From Prorocentrum cordatum (lineage: Eukaryota; Sar; Dinophyceae; Prorocentrales; Prorocentraceae), in contig CAUYUJ010010391.1 of the NCBI GenBank assembly GCA_963575745.1, forward strand, positions 250,781-314,780: DNA of 64,000 bases, given 5' to 3'. A program made the position numbers and the translations under genes. Shown here piece by piece: positions 34,898 through 45,349 of this stretch. How positions within the stretch are numbered: the first letter of the stretch is position 1; each line of letters starts with the position of its first letter. The notes beneath the pieces were generated by a model. It ran no database searches. It was given only the letters and a program-made list of their open reading frames with translations, and was not told where the DNA came from.

Positions 34898-35035
34898 GGA
34901 TGACGACGACGATGATGATGATTCTGCTGATGGTGCAGGATGCCTATGATGATGCTGTTGGTGATGCTGATCATGCTGATGATGATGGTGATGATGTTGC
35001 TGATGATGAGGAGGCGGAGGAGGATGATGATTCGG
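33938..35035. repeat. 1.1-kb (GAT/GCT)n tract
   Basis: Dominated by GATGAT and GCTGCT/GGTGCT units over more than a kilobase. Apparent ORFs of Met, Ile or Asp runs are artefacts. It lies inside the presumed cyclase intron. Confidence 0.95.
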
Positions 35036-35044
35036 GGACGAGCG

Positions 35045-35545
35045 AGGATATGAGGAGGAGGAGGAGGAGGGAGAGGAGAGAGAGAGGATGCAGAAAGGTG
35101 CCCTCGGCCTCCATGTCCTCCCCTTCCCCTTCTCCCCCTTTGGGAGGGCGGGCCAGGTCGTTCAGCGGCAGCGTCTCCGACATCGAGGTGAAGCCCCGGA
35201 TGTCGGAGAACATGATGGTCACCACCCGCTTGTCCACGTGCAGCCTCGGGTTGCTCTGCGCACCACGCCGGAGGCACAGCAAAGAGAGGGCGAGGAGGAG
35301 GGCGAGGAGGAGGAGGAGGAGGAGGAGGAGGAGGAGGAGGAGGGACGAAGAGGATGAGGAAGAGGAGGAGCGGACGGGGAGGGACGATGAGGACAAGGAG
35401 GAGGAGGAGCACGAGGAGGAGGGGACGAGAAGGAGGAGGAAGAGCAGGAGGCGACGAGGAGGGACGATGAGGAGGGACGATGAGGAGGGGACTAGGCGGG
35501 ACGAGGAGGAAGAGATGACGAGGAGGGACAGGACATAACAAAACG
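35045..35545. repeat. (GGA)n-rich tract flanking a cyclase exon
   Basis: Purine-rich GGA repeats at 35045-35095 and 35285-35540 surround the exon at 35150-35255. Confidence 0.85.
35150..35255 (-). CDS. Class III nucleotide cyclase, catalytic-domain exon (FSDIRGFT motif)
   Basis: After an AG acceptor (TGCGCAG) the minus strand reads SNPRLHVDKRVVTIMFSDIR then GFTSMSETLPLNDLA. The FSDIRGFT segment carries the first metal-binding Asp of class III cyclases. The stretch is isolated between purine tracts, which argues that it is kept by selection. Its continuation is the exon at 30.93-31.05 kb. The donor site (near GCCCGCC) is not certain. Confidence 0.78.
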
Positions 35546-36376
35546 ACCTGGGGGGGGGCCTGTTTCGATGGTCCGCTCATCGCTCCAAGGAGTTCGCGGT
35601 GGGAGGAGGACCAGTGCACAGCCCAAGACTCATCAACGATGTTGCACTACCAAGACTCATCAACGATGTTGCACTAAATCCTCCCTTTGATTTCCCTCTT
35701 CATAGGCCCCTACATCGAATTGTTCTCACTGAAGGAAGGACCCCGTTGGAAGACAACGGAAAGAAAATCCTGAATCTTACCAAAAGACCAATCCTGGGGC
35801 TTCAACGCCGCGAATCAGAATAAGTGTTGCGCCCTAGCGGCCCTGACTCCTGCCAGAACATCGTTCCTGGGTCTCCAGCACCGCGAGGCAGCGTGACTCT
35901 TGCGCCCTGACAGTCCACCACTGCCTGGAAGCACGATTTCTTGGACGTCAGCCACAAGAGCCCGTGAAACTGTTCAACATTCCTTGGACGGGCGTGCGCG
36001 GCACGAAGGCGAGAAACACATGTTGAAAAGAAGCCGCCATCCATTCGTGAAGCCCTTGCGCACTTTTAAGGCGAACGCGCGCGGCGCTAATGCGATAACC
36101 ACATTTGAAAAAAAAGGACCTACCCTTCATCGGTGAAGCTCTAGGGAACATTGAAAACGAAGGTGCGCGCTGCTACGGGGCGAAGCACAATTTGAAAACG
36201 GTGCGGTGACAGACCGTGCGGTGGCCTCGAAATCCCCGACCTCCCCGCACGGTCCGCCACTGCACGGTTTTGGGACACTGCGAGGCCCACGCCCCAAAGC
36301 CGCGCGGCCACCCCGGCCCCCCACTGACCCACCACACGGTGAGGCGCCCTACATCTGGTGTGAGGCGCCCTATGTT
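35546..36376. other. Intronic/noncoding, no gene seen
   Basis: Contains a short direct repeat (ACTCATCAACGATGTTGCAC twice at about 35628-35673). Nothing coding is recognised. Confidence 0.5.
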
Positions 36377-36530
36377 TAGGTCGGGCATGTCCCCTTACAG
36401 GCGGATTTTGGGCCGAAGACAACAAACAGTCATGTACAAGCAATGTGAGGATCGAGAAATCGTGCCCGTATCATTTTTTTGGCTATGTTTGCAATTTTCC
36501 TCCTGTGCAAGGACACGCCCGACTTAACCC
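36377..36530. mobile_element. Inverted-repeat element family B, copy 2
   Basis: Left end AGGTCGGGCATGTCCCCTTA, right end the inverse of TTAAGTCGGGCGTGTCC. Flanking CCCTATGT and CCCTACAT could be a degenerate 8-bp target duplication. Confidence 0.75.
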
Positions 36531-36892
36531 TACATCGGGGCGGGCGCCCTAGATCTGAGTGGCGGGCGCCCCAGGTCTGAGTGGCGAGGGGGGGCGGGGG
36601 GCGCAGGATCTGGGCGCAGGCGCCCAACAATCAGGCGGAAGCGACTGAAAATATCTGGGTGGAGACGGCCTACACGTCTGGGGGGAAGCGCCTTCTCTCT
36701 GGGGCCCTGGTCACCGCACCGCCTGGGGGGCCCCAGGTTGGGGACGCCAAAAGGTACCCATACCGCTGCTCCCCGGACCTCTCCTGGGGCGCGCGTTCCG
36801 ACCCAGCAGACTTCGGAGCGAATCCAGCGGTGGCAACAGGGGCCGCCCAGGAGGCCCACGCAAGGGAGAACGGGCGAAGGGTAGAGGCATGG

Positions 36893-37050
36893 CTAAGTCG
36901 GACATGTCCTCCCACAGGAGGATTTCGCGGAAATAAAAAATAGTCAGAACATGTTCAACAAAATCTCGAAGTACAACCATTGGCCGCAGGCTATTTTGTT
37001 GACTCTTTTTGAATATTTCTTATGCAAAGAGACGTGCCCGACTTAAACGT
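36893..37050. mobile_element. Inverted-repeat element family B, copy 3
   Basis: TAAGTCGGACATGTCCTCCC to GACGTGCCCGACTTAAA, with the AT-rich core AAATAGTCAGAACATGTTC. Confidence 0.75.
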
Positions 37051-37626
37051 ATGGGTACCTTTTTCTTGAGCAGGGACCGACCGTCCCGGCATTGCTATAG
37101 GCCTACCACGACATGACCTTAGAACTCCAAGCGTGTTCTAATGACAAAGGCAAGGTTCTCGGAACATAAGCCCGATGTGTCAAAACAAAACAAGATCGGC
37201 CAGAAATGTTCCGAGAATGCTTCGTAGAAGCCACAAAAAAGTTCTTAGAACATTGTTGGGTAGGCCTAGAGCCGGTTTGTGTATTATCCGCCACAACGGG
37301 CGTGATCGGGGAGGGGGGGAGGGGGGGAAGGGGCCCTGGGACACACAAATGAATACACACAAATAACATGGTTCCCCATATTTTCTCGTATTTTCTGGGT
37401 TTCTGTCTCCCCCCCCGCCTTCCATATTTTCCGATATTTTCTGGACGATCGACGATTCATTGCGTCTGTGTGTTTTTTCCCCTCCTGAGGGGGGTTGGCC
37501 CCCCCCGATCACATCACATCGGGTTTTGGCCTCCCAGGCCTTTTTGGAGCCCCTGGGCCCTCGGGAGGAGGACGATGCGCGTGACGTGATCGGGGGGGGG
37601 AACAGCGTGACGTGGTCGGGGGGGAG

Positions 37627-37795
37627 GAGTAAGTCAGGCGTGTCCCCCTACAGGGGGATTTTCGACGAAAAATAATAAAATACTCAAAACATACGCCAAA
37701 ATGGTCAAACAATATGTTTAAAAAGAGTTCCCAACATATTTTTGACTATTTTTGAATATTCTCCCTGTAGAGGGACAGGCCCGCCTTAAGGGAAG
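37627..37795. mobile_element. Inverted-repeat element family B, copy 4
   Basis: TAAGTCAGGCGTGTCCCCCT to GGGACAGGCCCGCCTTAAG. The core contains AAAATACTCAAAACATACGC and TTTTTGACTATTTTTGAAT, which are inverse-like to each other. Confidence 0.78.
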
Positions 37796-38107
37796 GGGGG
37801 GGGGGGAGGGGCGGGGGCGATCACGAGCGTTCTCCCCCAGACTAGAATATAGAAACAGGCTCCTCTAGGCAGGCCCGGGCGCTTCGCCACTGCTTGACTT
37901 TCCTCCTCGGACGAGCGCGCGCCGGAGCCGCGCCGCTCCGCAGCGGGTCCGCCGCGCCGGCGGGCGGGCGACTGGCAGAGCGGCGCCTCGCCGAGGCGCG
38001 GCGCCCTCCCCTCGTGGGCGGCCCGGCCGCCCGCGGGAGCGGCAGACGGGCGCTGCCGGAGGCGCGCCCGCAGACGAGCGCGCTCCACGACTTGCAAGGT
38101 GACTGCT

Positions 38108-38252
38108 CTCAGGTCGGGCCTGTCCCCCACAGGCCGATTTTGGAAGGAAATGTTGAACGTACCCCAAAAAGATTCCAAAATGGCGATGCAAAATGTCAAA
38201 CACTTGTCCCCAGACTATTTGTTTGCCTATTCTGGAAGATTCCTACATCGGC
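38108..38252. mobile_element. Inverted-repeat element family B, copy 5 (right end lost)
   Basis: AGGTCGGGCCTGTCCCCCAC and the core ending TCCCCAGACTATTTG are present. The right terminal repeat is missing after GGAAGATTCC. Confidence 0.65.
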
Positions 38253-38429
38253 GACGCATCGGCGACGCGGCGCGATCCTCCGACCCCAACTACTCTGGCC
38301 CCATCTGGGAGGCCTGGAGATGGGCAGGAGAAGGAGGAACACAAAGAGGGGGAAGACGCCGTCGTCGTCATGGCCCTCAGCGCTTGCCGTTGCCGGCAGC
38401 GGGGCTGCGGGGAGGGGAGGGGTTGCCTC

Positions 38430-38467
38430 GTCGCGCGCGCGTCGCCGCGCACGATGTTCCGGACCAC
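38430..38467 (-). CDS. Possible upstream exon of the nucleotide cyclase
   Basis: After CTGCAG the minus strand reads VVRNIVRGDARA. In many class III cyclases a segment of this kind (VVRxIVxGD) lies just before the LHVxxRVVTIMFSDI strand, which here begins the exon at 35.26 kb. The piece is very short and its donor is uncertain. It may be chance. Confidence 0.35.
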
Positions 38468-38509
38468 CTGCAGGAGCCCCGGGGGAGGCAGAAGGGGCCC
38501 AGACCTCCT

Positions 38510-38645
38510 CCTCCCCCTCCTCCTCCTTCTCCTCCTCCTCCTATCTGCTCGCCCCCCTACTCTTGGCTCCGCCTCCCTCCCCTCCTCTTCTCTCGTCCTT
38601 CCCCTCCTTCCTCTCCTCCTCTCTTATCCTTTCTCCTCCTCCTCC
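38510..38645. repeat. Pyrimidine-rich CTC/TCC tract
   Basis: Interrupted TCC/CTC runs just upstream of the spliced-leader relic. Confidence 0.8.
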
Positions 38646-38682
38646 TCCGTAGCCATTTGGCTCAAACCATTTTGGCTCAAAG
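38646..38682 (+). other. Double relic of the dinoflagellate spliced leader (DinoSL)
   Basis: TCCGTAGCCATTTGGCTCAA is followed at once by ACCATTTTGGCTCAAAG. The DinoSL is a 22-nt leader containing CCGTAGCCATTTTGGCTCAA. The first unit lacks one T and the second is the 3' part of another leader. Tandem truncated leaders are the known signature of mRNAs that were trans-spliced, reverse-transcribed, integrated, and trans-spliced and recycled again. This marks the plus-strand gene start behind it as a retrogene. Confidence 0.88.
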
Positions 38683-38707
38683 GGGGGCGCAGCGGCGCGG
38701 GGCCAGG

Positions 38708-38821
38708 ATGGTACGGATTCTGCACATAGCGGCGACCAAGGGCCGGGAGCGGAGGGCTTCGACAGAGTCGCCCATGGGGAAGCTGCGGGAGCTGGCGCTG
38801 GAGGCGCTCGCGAAGGTCAGA
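38708..38821 (+). CDS. First exon of a recycled-mRNA gene, unknown product
   Basis: The first ATG lies 25 nt after the spliced-leader relic. It opens MVRILHIAATKGRERRASTE then SPMGKLRELALEALAK, followed by GTCAGA, which fits a donor after AAG. The short 5' leader and the protein-like helix-forming sequence support a true start. The sequence is too short to assign a family. I could not follow it into the minisatellite downstream, and no second exon is proven. Confidence 0.5.
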
Positions 38822-38834
38822 ACGCGTGTCCTTC

Positions 38835-38995
38835 ATCGTGGGCCTCGGGAAGGCGGTTGCATCGGTGCCGACCATCTGGGTGCTGGACGATTGCGTCGTC
38901 GCGGGCCTTTGGAAGGCGATCGCATCGGTGCCGAGCTGCGACGTGCTGTTCGTGGGCCTCGGGAAGGCGATGCCATCGGTGCCGACCAAAAGGTT
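38835..38995. repeat. Three-unit minisatellite (GTGGGCCTCGGGAAGGCG)
   Basis: Three diverged units at about 38838, 38905 and 38958, each holding GGGCCT.GGAAGGCG...GCATCGGTGCCGA.C. They differ by substitutions and spacing. Confidence 0.75.
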
Positions 38996-39446
38996 CGCAT
39001 CCAATGCCGTCCTGCAAGGTCATCGGGAGGATGACGGTGCTCCGCTTCTCGGAGTTCTGAGTTTTGCTCGGCCTCGGCGAGGCCTTCGACGGAGGCTGGC
39101 CTGGAAGCGCCATCCCATCCCTCCTGCTCGGCTTGGTCCTCTGGGCCCAAGTCGTCGGGAGGGGGGACGTGGTGGTCTCTGGTGGCATGGCGCCCCAGGC
39201 CTAGCCTCCCCCTCGCGGGGCGCGAGGGAGCAAGCTCCATGATCCATTCCATTCCATTCCTCCACCACCTCCTCCTCTTCTCTTTTCCTGCCCCCCCCTG
39301 GTGCCTGGAAGCCGTTTCCGTGTCTTGGGGCCGCTGGAAAAAAAAACGGCCTGGGATGAAAGAAGCATCCAAAGGATGGAATCGAGATGCCCTGGTGCTG
39401 GCGTCTCGAAAATGAAAATGAAGATGACAAAAACGACACAAGTATA

Positions 39447-39587
39447 AACTTTCGACGGTCCGCGCGGAATTCTTGGATCAGCGCTGAGCTTGGGAGGGGC
39501 GGCGCCGAAAGCGCTGCCAGGGGGCTCCAGCGCAGATCCAAGAAATCCGCGCAGAGCTGCGACAATGTATGTTTATGTCGTAAAAAA
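39447..39587. mobile_element. Foldback repeat family A, copy 3
   Basis: The left arm GACGGTCCGCGCGGAATTCT and the right arm inverse GCAGCTCTGCGCGGATTTCT flank a GC-rich centre. Flanking ACGACA.AA.TATA stretches also pair. It is more diverged than copies 1 and 2. Confidence 0.68.
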
Positions 39588-40323
39588 GTAAGTCGTCGGA
39601 GGAACAGGACGGAAGGAAAAAGGGAGGAGGGAGGGAGGGAGGGAGGGGGGGAAGTGGGAGGGGGGGAGGGCTGCAGGAGGAGTGGGAGGAGGGAGCCGAG
39701 AGAGGAGACACCAATGCTGGCGTCGGGGGAAGGCGGAGGGAGGAACAGCGGGGCGACTCCGAAGCTCTACCGGGGCCCCCTCCTCGGGGACGACGAGGAT
39801 CACGATGATTTTCTCACAACGTGGACCTCCTGGAGGTCTCGACCCATTCGCTGGGCTCGATTTCTCATCCCGGGTCGTTTTCTGACTCTCCCAAGGACCG
39901 GCAAGGGCACCCAGAGGCCGAAAATGGCGAAAGACCCCCCGTCGTGTTTCTTTCATGGCCCGAGGGGGTCTTTCATAGTCATCGCCATCGTCATCGGAGA
40001 AGACACGCACACGGACATGCTAGTATTATGATTTTCTCCTTGGAGGCGTGCGTCCGATCCGAACACACGGTATACCAATATTGTAGTATATCGTTTCCCG
40101 AGCGGTGCGAGCACAACGCGCCCACCGCGGAGCATACACAGCAAGATTTCTCGGCGCGCGCGCGTCGCCCCTGCGACGCGCACGTAGTATTGGTATGTTT
40201 GAGTGGCGCCGGGGCGAGGAAGACGGCAAAAACACTGGCAGGAGCAGATCAGGTTCTTTCGGATGCGGGGGTGCCTGTTCAGAGGCCTCCTAGACGGGGT
40301 CCGAATAGATGGGGTCGAGAGGT
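39588..40323. other. Noncoding stretch with purine tract and small palindrome
   Basis: 39610-39700 is GGGA-rich. ATACCAATATTGTAG at about 40072 is echoed inversely by TAGTATTGGTAT at about 40186. No gene recognised. Confidence 0.5.
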
Positions 40324-42097
40324 CGTCATTTGCCAGGCATATCAAAATGAGTGCAACATAAGTCAACACAAGTGTTCATATCTGGTCTAGGACTGAGTAT
40401 GCCCAACTATTCGGGCACCCCGGGTCCAGTTCGCCACCAGCGTTTCGGCGTGTGGTTGGCCATCCTCTTCAGGACCTGCCACAACCAACCACACGGGGCA
40501 GGCCGACGCTGACACGAACGACTTTTTGGCCTTCAAAAAAGGGAGGGAACAACTGCCCCCTCTTTCGTGACACCGTCGGCACCTGGCGGCTAGGCCGCTG
40601 ATGCCCCCTTTTTCCTTGTGGCCCCCCGCCCCCGTGACCAGAACACTGACTGGAACACAGGACGGCGGAGCCAACTTCGTATCCCGGTTCACGGGCACCA
40701 CAATCAGAGCGTACGTGCGAAGCCCCCTCTTTGGCAAAGCGACCTCTGATACTACTCTGGCTGATGGGAAAAAAAAGGCTGTGGCTGCTGACCGAAAGCG
40801 AAGAAGACGAGCTCCTGGAGAGCTTCGGCTGATAACCCGTCATTTGCCAGGCATATCAAAATGAGTGCAACATAAGTCAACACAAGTGTTCATATCTGGT
40901 CTAGGACTGAGTATGCCCAACTATTCGGGCACCCCGGGTCCAGTTCGCCACCAGCGTTTCGGCGTGTGGTTGGCCATCCTCTTCAGGACCTGCCACAACC
41001 AACCACACGGGGCAGGCCGACGCTGACACGAACGACTTTTTGGCCTTCAAAAAAGGGAGGGAACAACTGCCCCCTCTTTCGTGACACCGTCGGCACCTGG
41101 CGGCTAGGCCGCTGATGCCCCCTTTTTCCTTGTGGCCCCCCGCCCCCGTGACCAGAACACTGACTGGAACACAGGACGGCGGAGCCAACTTCGTATCCCG
41201 GTTCACGGGCACCACAATCAGAGCGTACGTGCGAAGCCCCCTCTTTGGTAAAGCGACCTCTGATACTACTCTGGCTGATGGGAAAAAAAAGGCTGTGGCT
41301 GCTGACCGAAAACGAAGAAGACGAGCTCCTGGAGAGCTTCGGCTGATAACCCGTCATTTGCCAGGCATGTCAAAATGAGTGCAACATAAGTCAACACAAG
41401 TGTTCATATCTGGTCTAGGACTGAGTATGCCCAACTATTCGGGCACCCCGGGTCCAGTTCGCCACCAGCGTTTCGGCGTGTGGTTGGCCATCCTCTTCAG
41501 GACCTGCCACAACCAACCACACGGGGCAGGCCGACGCTGACACGAACGACTTTTTGGCCTTCAAAAAAGGGAGGGAACAACTGCCCCCTCTTTCGTGACA
41601 CCGTCGGCACCTGGCGGCTAGGCCGCTGATGCCCCCTTTTTCCTTGTGGCCCCCCGCCCCCGTGACCAGAACACTGACTGGAACACAGGACGGCGGAGCC
41701 AACTTCGTATCCCGGTTCACGGGCACCACAATCAGAGCGTACGTGCGAAGCCCCCTCTTTGGTAAAGCGACCTCTGATACTACTCTGGCTGATGGGAAAA
41801 AAAAGGCTGTGGCTGCTGACCGAAAACGAAGAAGACGAGCTCCTGGAGAGCTTCGGCTGATAACCCGTCATTTGCCAGGCATATCAAAATGAGTGCAACA
41901 TAAGTCAACACAAGTGTTCATATCTGGTCTAGGACTGAGTATGCCCAACTATTCGGGCACCCCGGGTCCAGTTCGCCACCAGCGTTTCGGCGTGTGGTTG
42001 GCCATCCTCTTCAGGACCTGCCACAACCAACCACACGGGGCAGGCCGACGCTGACACGAACGACTTTTTGGCCTTCAAAAAAGGGAGGGAACAACTG
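40324..42097. repeat. 514-bp satellite, 3.45 tandem copies
   Basis: Units start at CGTCATTTGCCAGGCATATC (40324, 40838, 41352 and 41866). The fourth stops after GAACAACTG at 42097. Copies differ at only a few sites (for example CCGAAAGCG in copy 1, CCGAAAACG in 2 and 3). Each holds GTGTGGTTG and its inverse CAACCACAC 27 nt apart, which can form a hairpin. Minus-strand frames of 104-124 residues recur in every unit but match no family I know. Confidence 0.97.
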
Positions 42098-42700
42098 AGA
42101 TCGCGCCGCATCGCGCCGTCTGCACGCCGGCGGCAGCTCTCGGCAGTCCCCCGGCACGGAGCCCTCGGCAGTCCACTCGGCCGTGGGGAGGCGATCATGG
42201 AGAGGCCCAGGGGTGCTGGAGCCTTACACGCTCGCGGCAGCTCTCGAGTCCCCTGGCACGGAGGCCTCCACAGTCCACTCGGCCGTGGGAAGGCGATCGT
42301 GGAGGGGCCCAGGGACACACAAGCAAATAGACACACATCCCAGGACTCCCAATAATTTGTTTTCATATTTTCTCTGGAGGTTCGTCTTCCTCTCCACTTC
42401 CCATATGTTCCAATTTCTCCTGGGAAATCGGCAGTTGATAGATCTGTCACCAAGAAGGGGGGGGTCCAGAGGCCAGGCTCGGCCCTGCGAGGACCCCATA
42501 AAAGGGCGCCGAGAAGTTGATGCGCAAGTGCGGGATGTCGGGGAACAAAGTGGAGCAACACAGCAAGAAGAGAAGGTGGAGGATCTTGATCTATGGAGGA
42601 CTGGTGCGTGCAATTCTGAACAGCATAAGTGGTTCTGAGAGGCACATGAACCTTTCGACACAAGGCTGACCACCGCTGAAATTCTTGCCAGGTTACACCA
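42098..42700. other. Satellite-flanking DNA with local duplication
   Basis: CACGGAGCCCTCGGCAGTCC and GGCACGGAGGCCTCCACAGTCC with CACTCGGCCGTGGG form two related blocks at 42155-42200 and 42258-42310. No gene recognised. Confidence 0.5.
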
Positions 42701-42729
42701 GCAGGTGGGGAAGCCGATTTTGAAACATC

Positions 42730-43690
42730 GCTCAGGTCTACGTGTCTTCCATGCCCATGCGCCTGACAAAATCTAGTTCAGCAGTGCGCTTGAACATCTC
42801 CAGATGCGGTCCACGCGAGTCAGGGACCCTTCCACTGATCATCCCAAGGTCTATGCCACCTCTCGGGTCTCCAATGTGTTCCTCCATCGTCACCGTCCTC
42901 CTCCTCAAAAGTCAAGACGGTCAGACGCAGAAAAACCTGCGGCATTACAAGCCGGTCGAGCCACTTGAACTCATAAGAACCCTTCGGGCGAATTGAATTG
43001 ACAACATTCCTCCGAGCCGTTCGAACCATACTTCTTGCGTCTTGCGCCCCTCCATGGGTTGGCATGACAGTAATCTTTTTTATCCACATATCTGTCGCTT
43101 GTGTTTTCAGGCCCTAACGAACAGTGCTGACAAATACTGAATTACCCAGTCAAATGCAATAACCTTTGCGTGGGAAACGGAATGGCCAAGATGGATCTGT
43201 TGCCTGGCAAACCCGGCCATACTGGACTTGAGCTCGCTTCCGGCCGCTTCCACGACTAAGATGACTATGCTGGTCGCCCTGCTCCCGTCCTGCATGCCTC
43301 CATCTGTGAATGCCTAAAAACTCACGGAATTTGGAATATGTTCCCGGAGACGTTCGGCGACCAAACCGTGGAAGGAAGTGCCGTGGCACAACACGCAATT
43401 CGCCACGTGGTCTGCTGCTTTGCTCCCTCGGCCGCCAACCTGCTGGCCCAAGATACCCACTCGTGTAATCGAAGCGGTCCCCGAATAGGCGCCCCATCCT
43501 CGACCAGATTCGGTCGAGAGCCGAACAACATATTTATGTATGTATACATGTGTGTATATGTACAACGTATGAGGTGTGTATATGTATGCACATGTATATA
43601 CGATGATTGTTCCGTTGGCTGCTTGTGCAAGGGCTTCGTTGTCCACCACAAACTCAAGCTGAGGACAAGGCACTCCTTCTTTCGAGAGCG
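42730..43690 (-). pseudogene. Decayed retroelement fragments with RNase H-like pieces
   Basis: On the minus strand CPQLEFVVDNEALAQAANGT (about 43.67 kb) is followed, after a microsatellite, by FTDGGMQDGSRATSIVILVV (about 43.3 kb) with a following helix. VDNxxLAxxxNG and FTDGG are features of the RNase H-like C-terminal part of dinoflagellate non-LTR polyproteins. Further downstream (43.0-42.75 kb) fragments in shifting frames read KWLDRLVMPQVFLRLTVLTF and HLEMFKRTAELDFVRRM, whose origin I cannot name. All frames are broken. Confidence 0.42.
43528..43605. repeat. TATATG/TGTATA microsatellite
   Basis: TATGTATACATGTG-type alternating purine-pyrimidine repeats interrupt the RNase H-like fragment. 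Confidence 0.85.
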
Positions 43691-44649
43691 AATCGCGCCT
43701 GCAAGCCGAGAGCGCGGAGATGACCTCGACGTTCCAGGTTCAACTTTGGGTGATCTTCCAGGGGGTCGCAGGTGCGCGGCCTCTGCACGTCCCAGCAGCA
43801 GGCGCTGACGAGTCCAGAACTACGCAGACCTTTATGAACGACATCTGCTTTCCGCTCTGTCCTCTGCGACGACGCGTCGACCTGGTCGAAACGATCTGTT
43901 CACCGAGCACCCCAGGCAGCTGTGAGAACGGCGTCTCTGCCTACCTCGTCTGGAGTGTGCCATGCCAGCGTCGCTGCAATGGGAAGGACTCTGCCCTGCC
44001 GACTCCCACCAGCAAAGGTCGCGATCGACCCGCAGACTGGCAGCACAGGATCCGACTGGCGATCTTTATATGGGGCCTGTTGTTGCGCTTTGGATGTGCT
44101 GGAGTGGCTTCAGAGCAAAAGGGACAGTGCTGCAGGCGGGCCGCAGGTTATTCCCCATAGTCGCCCCCCCGTCAGTCAGTAGGATCCCACAGCGGGGTCG
44201 CGAGCAGACTCCCTCGTTGAGGCGAGTTGCACAGATCCAGCGTTGGTTGCTTCATGTACCTTAGATGGGAAAGCATGCTCTGGAACTCATCGTGGATCGC
44301 AGATATTCTGCTCCACTCTTCCTCTTCCTCCCCACGTCGTCCCCACGACATCCCAAACTGTCACATTTGCAAGCTGGTTTTCCGAAGAGCGCCTGCGACT
44401 GCATGGGTGCTATGCACAAATCGCGTTCAGGCGCTGCGGGGCAATGGCCACATGGCAAACGTGAGCAACAAACAAGACGCCCTCTCTCCGTGGAAAAACG
44501 CAGACGGTCGGAACTTTGGCCCGGGCCGCTCCGCAAACCCTCTTGAGGGACGGCAGGGGCGTCGGTGGACACCAGACAGACTGCACGGCCCGACTAAGGG
44601 TGGCGATGGGTATGAAGAGAAAGGATCCTGAGGGAGAGGGGTCGTGTCC
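43691..44649. other. Unassigned stretch
   Basis: Frames on both strands reach about 130-145 residues but show no motif I recognise and no repeat. Confidence 0.4.
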
Positions 44650-44656
44650 CCTGTGG

Positions 44657-44815
44657 TTAAGTCGGGCCTGTCCCCCTACAAGGAAATTTTGAACGACAAA
44701 TAAAACAAAAGTCAAAGCATACCCTAAAATACGCAAAAATGGTCAACAAATCGTCCCCTGACTATTTTCACTATTATTCAAGATTCCTCCTGTAGAGGGA
44801 CAGGCCTGACTTAAG
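44657..44815. mobile_element. Inverted-repeat element family B, copy 6, with target duplication
   Basis: TTAAGTCGGGCCTGTCCCCC on the left pairs with the inverse of GGGACAGGCCTGACTTAA on the right. The flanks CCTGTGG (44650-44656) and CCTGTGG (44816-44822) are a perfect 7-bp target-site duplication. The core is AT-rich and noncoding, so this is the best-preserved copy. Confidence 0.88.
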
Positions 44816-45302
44816 CCTGTGGCCTCCTCACCGACGCTGGCGCTTCCTTCCGGGCAGGTCTTCTGGCGGTCCTGGGCCCTGGGGGCCCTCGGGCGGGCAG
44901 GCCTCCGGGCTGAGCTGCCCCCCGATGCGCAGCACGCACAGCGTGGCGCACCGATGCGCAGGGCGCAGGCTGGACACGTAAGACGTAGGTCTGACGCGAG
45001 ACGGTCGCCAAAAAACGTGGGCCAACACGTTGAGCCAGCACGTAAGCATCGACGTTCGCCCAAACGCGGGCCGATACGTGGAGCCAGCACGCTTTACGGC
45101 AGCACGTTCGTCAAAACGTGGGCCTGACGCGGTGCGCAGCGCATCGGCACGTACGTTCTGAGCACGGCACGGGTGCTGCGCACCCGAGCGGGTGGTTCTC
45201 GAGGCTCAGCTGCGCCCCCGGGGCCCCCTCCCCTCAGGATCCTCTCCCTCCACACGGCGAGGTGAGACAGCTGGTGACGCCCAGCAGGTGGCCACACGTG
45301 AA

Positions 45303-45349
45303 CCCTGCCCCCCCTGCCCCCCCTGCCCCCCCTGCCCCCCTGCCCCCCC
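45303..45349. repeat. CCCCCCTG minisatellite, target of the young LTR element
   Basis: About six CCCCCCTG units end at the 3' LTR and continue on the other side of the element (61621-61645), so the element landed inside this repeat. The last five bases (CCCCC) match the five after the other LTR and fit a 5-bp duplication, though a C-run cannot prove it. Confidence 0.8.

Noticed and set aside
33808-35619. 603-residue minus-strand ORF
   Set aside because: Mostly Ile/Ser/Thr runs from (GAT)n. Only the island with FSDIRGFT is real coding sequence, and it lies in another frame.
40387-41871. Repeated 104/124-residue ORFs in the satellite
   Set aside because: They recur because the unit recurs. 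There is no motif and no coding signature, so I kept only the satellite.
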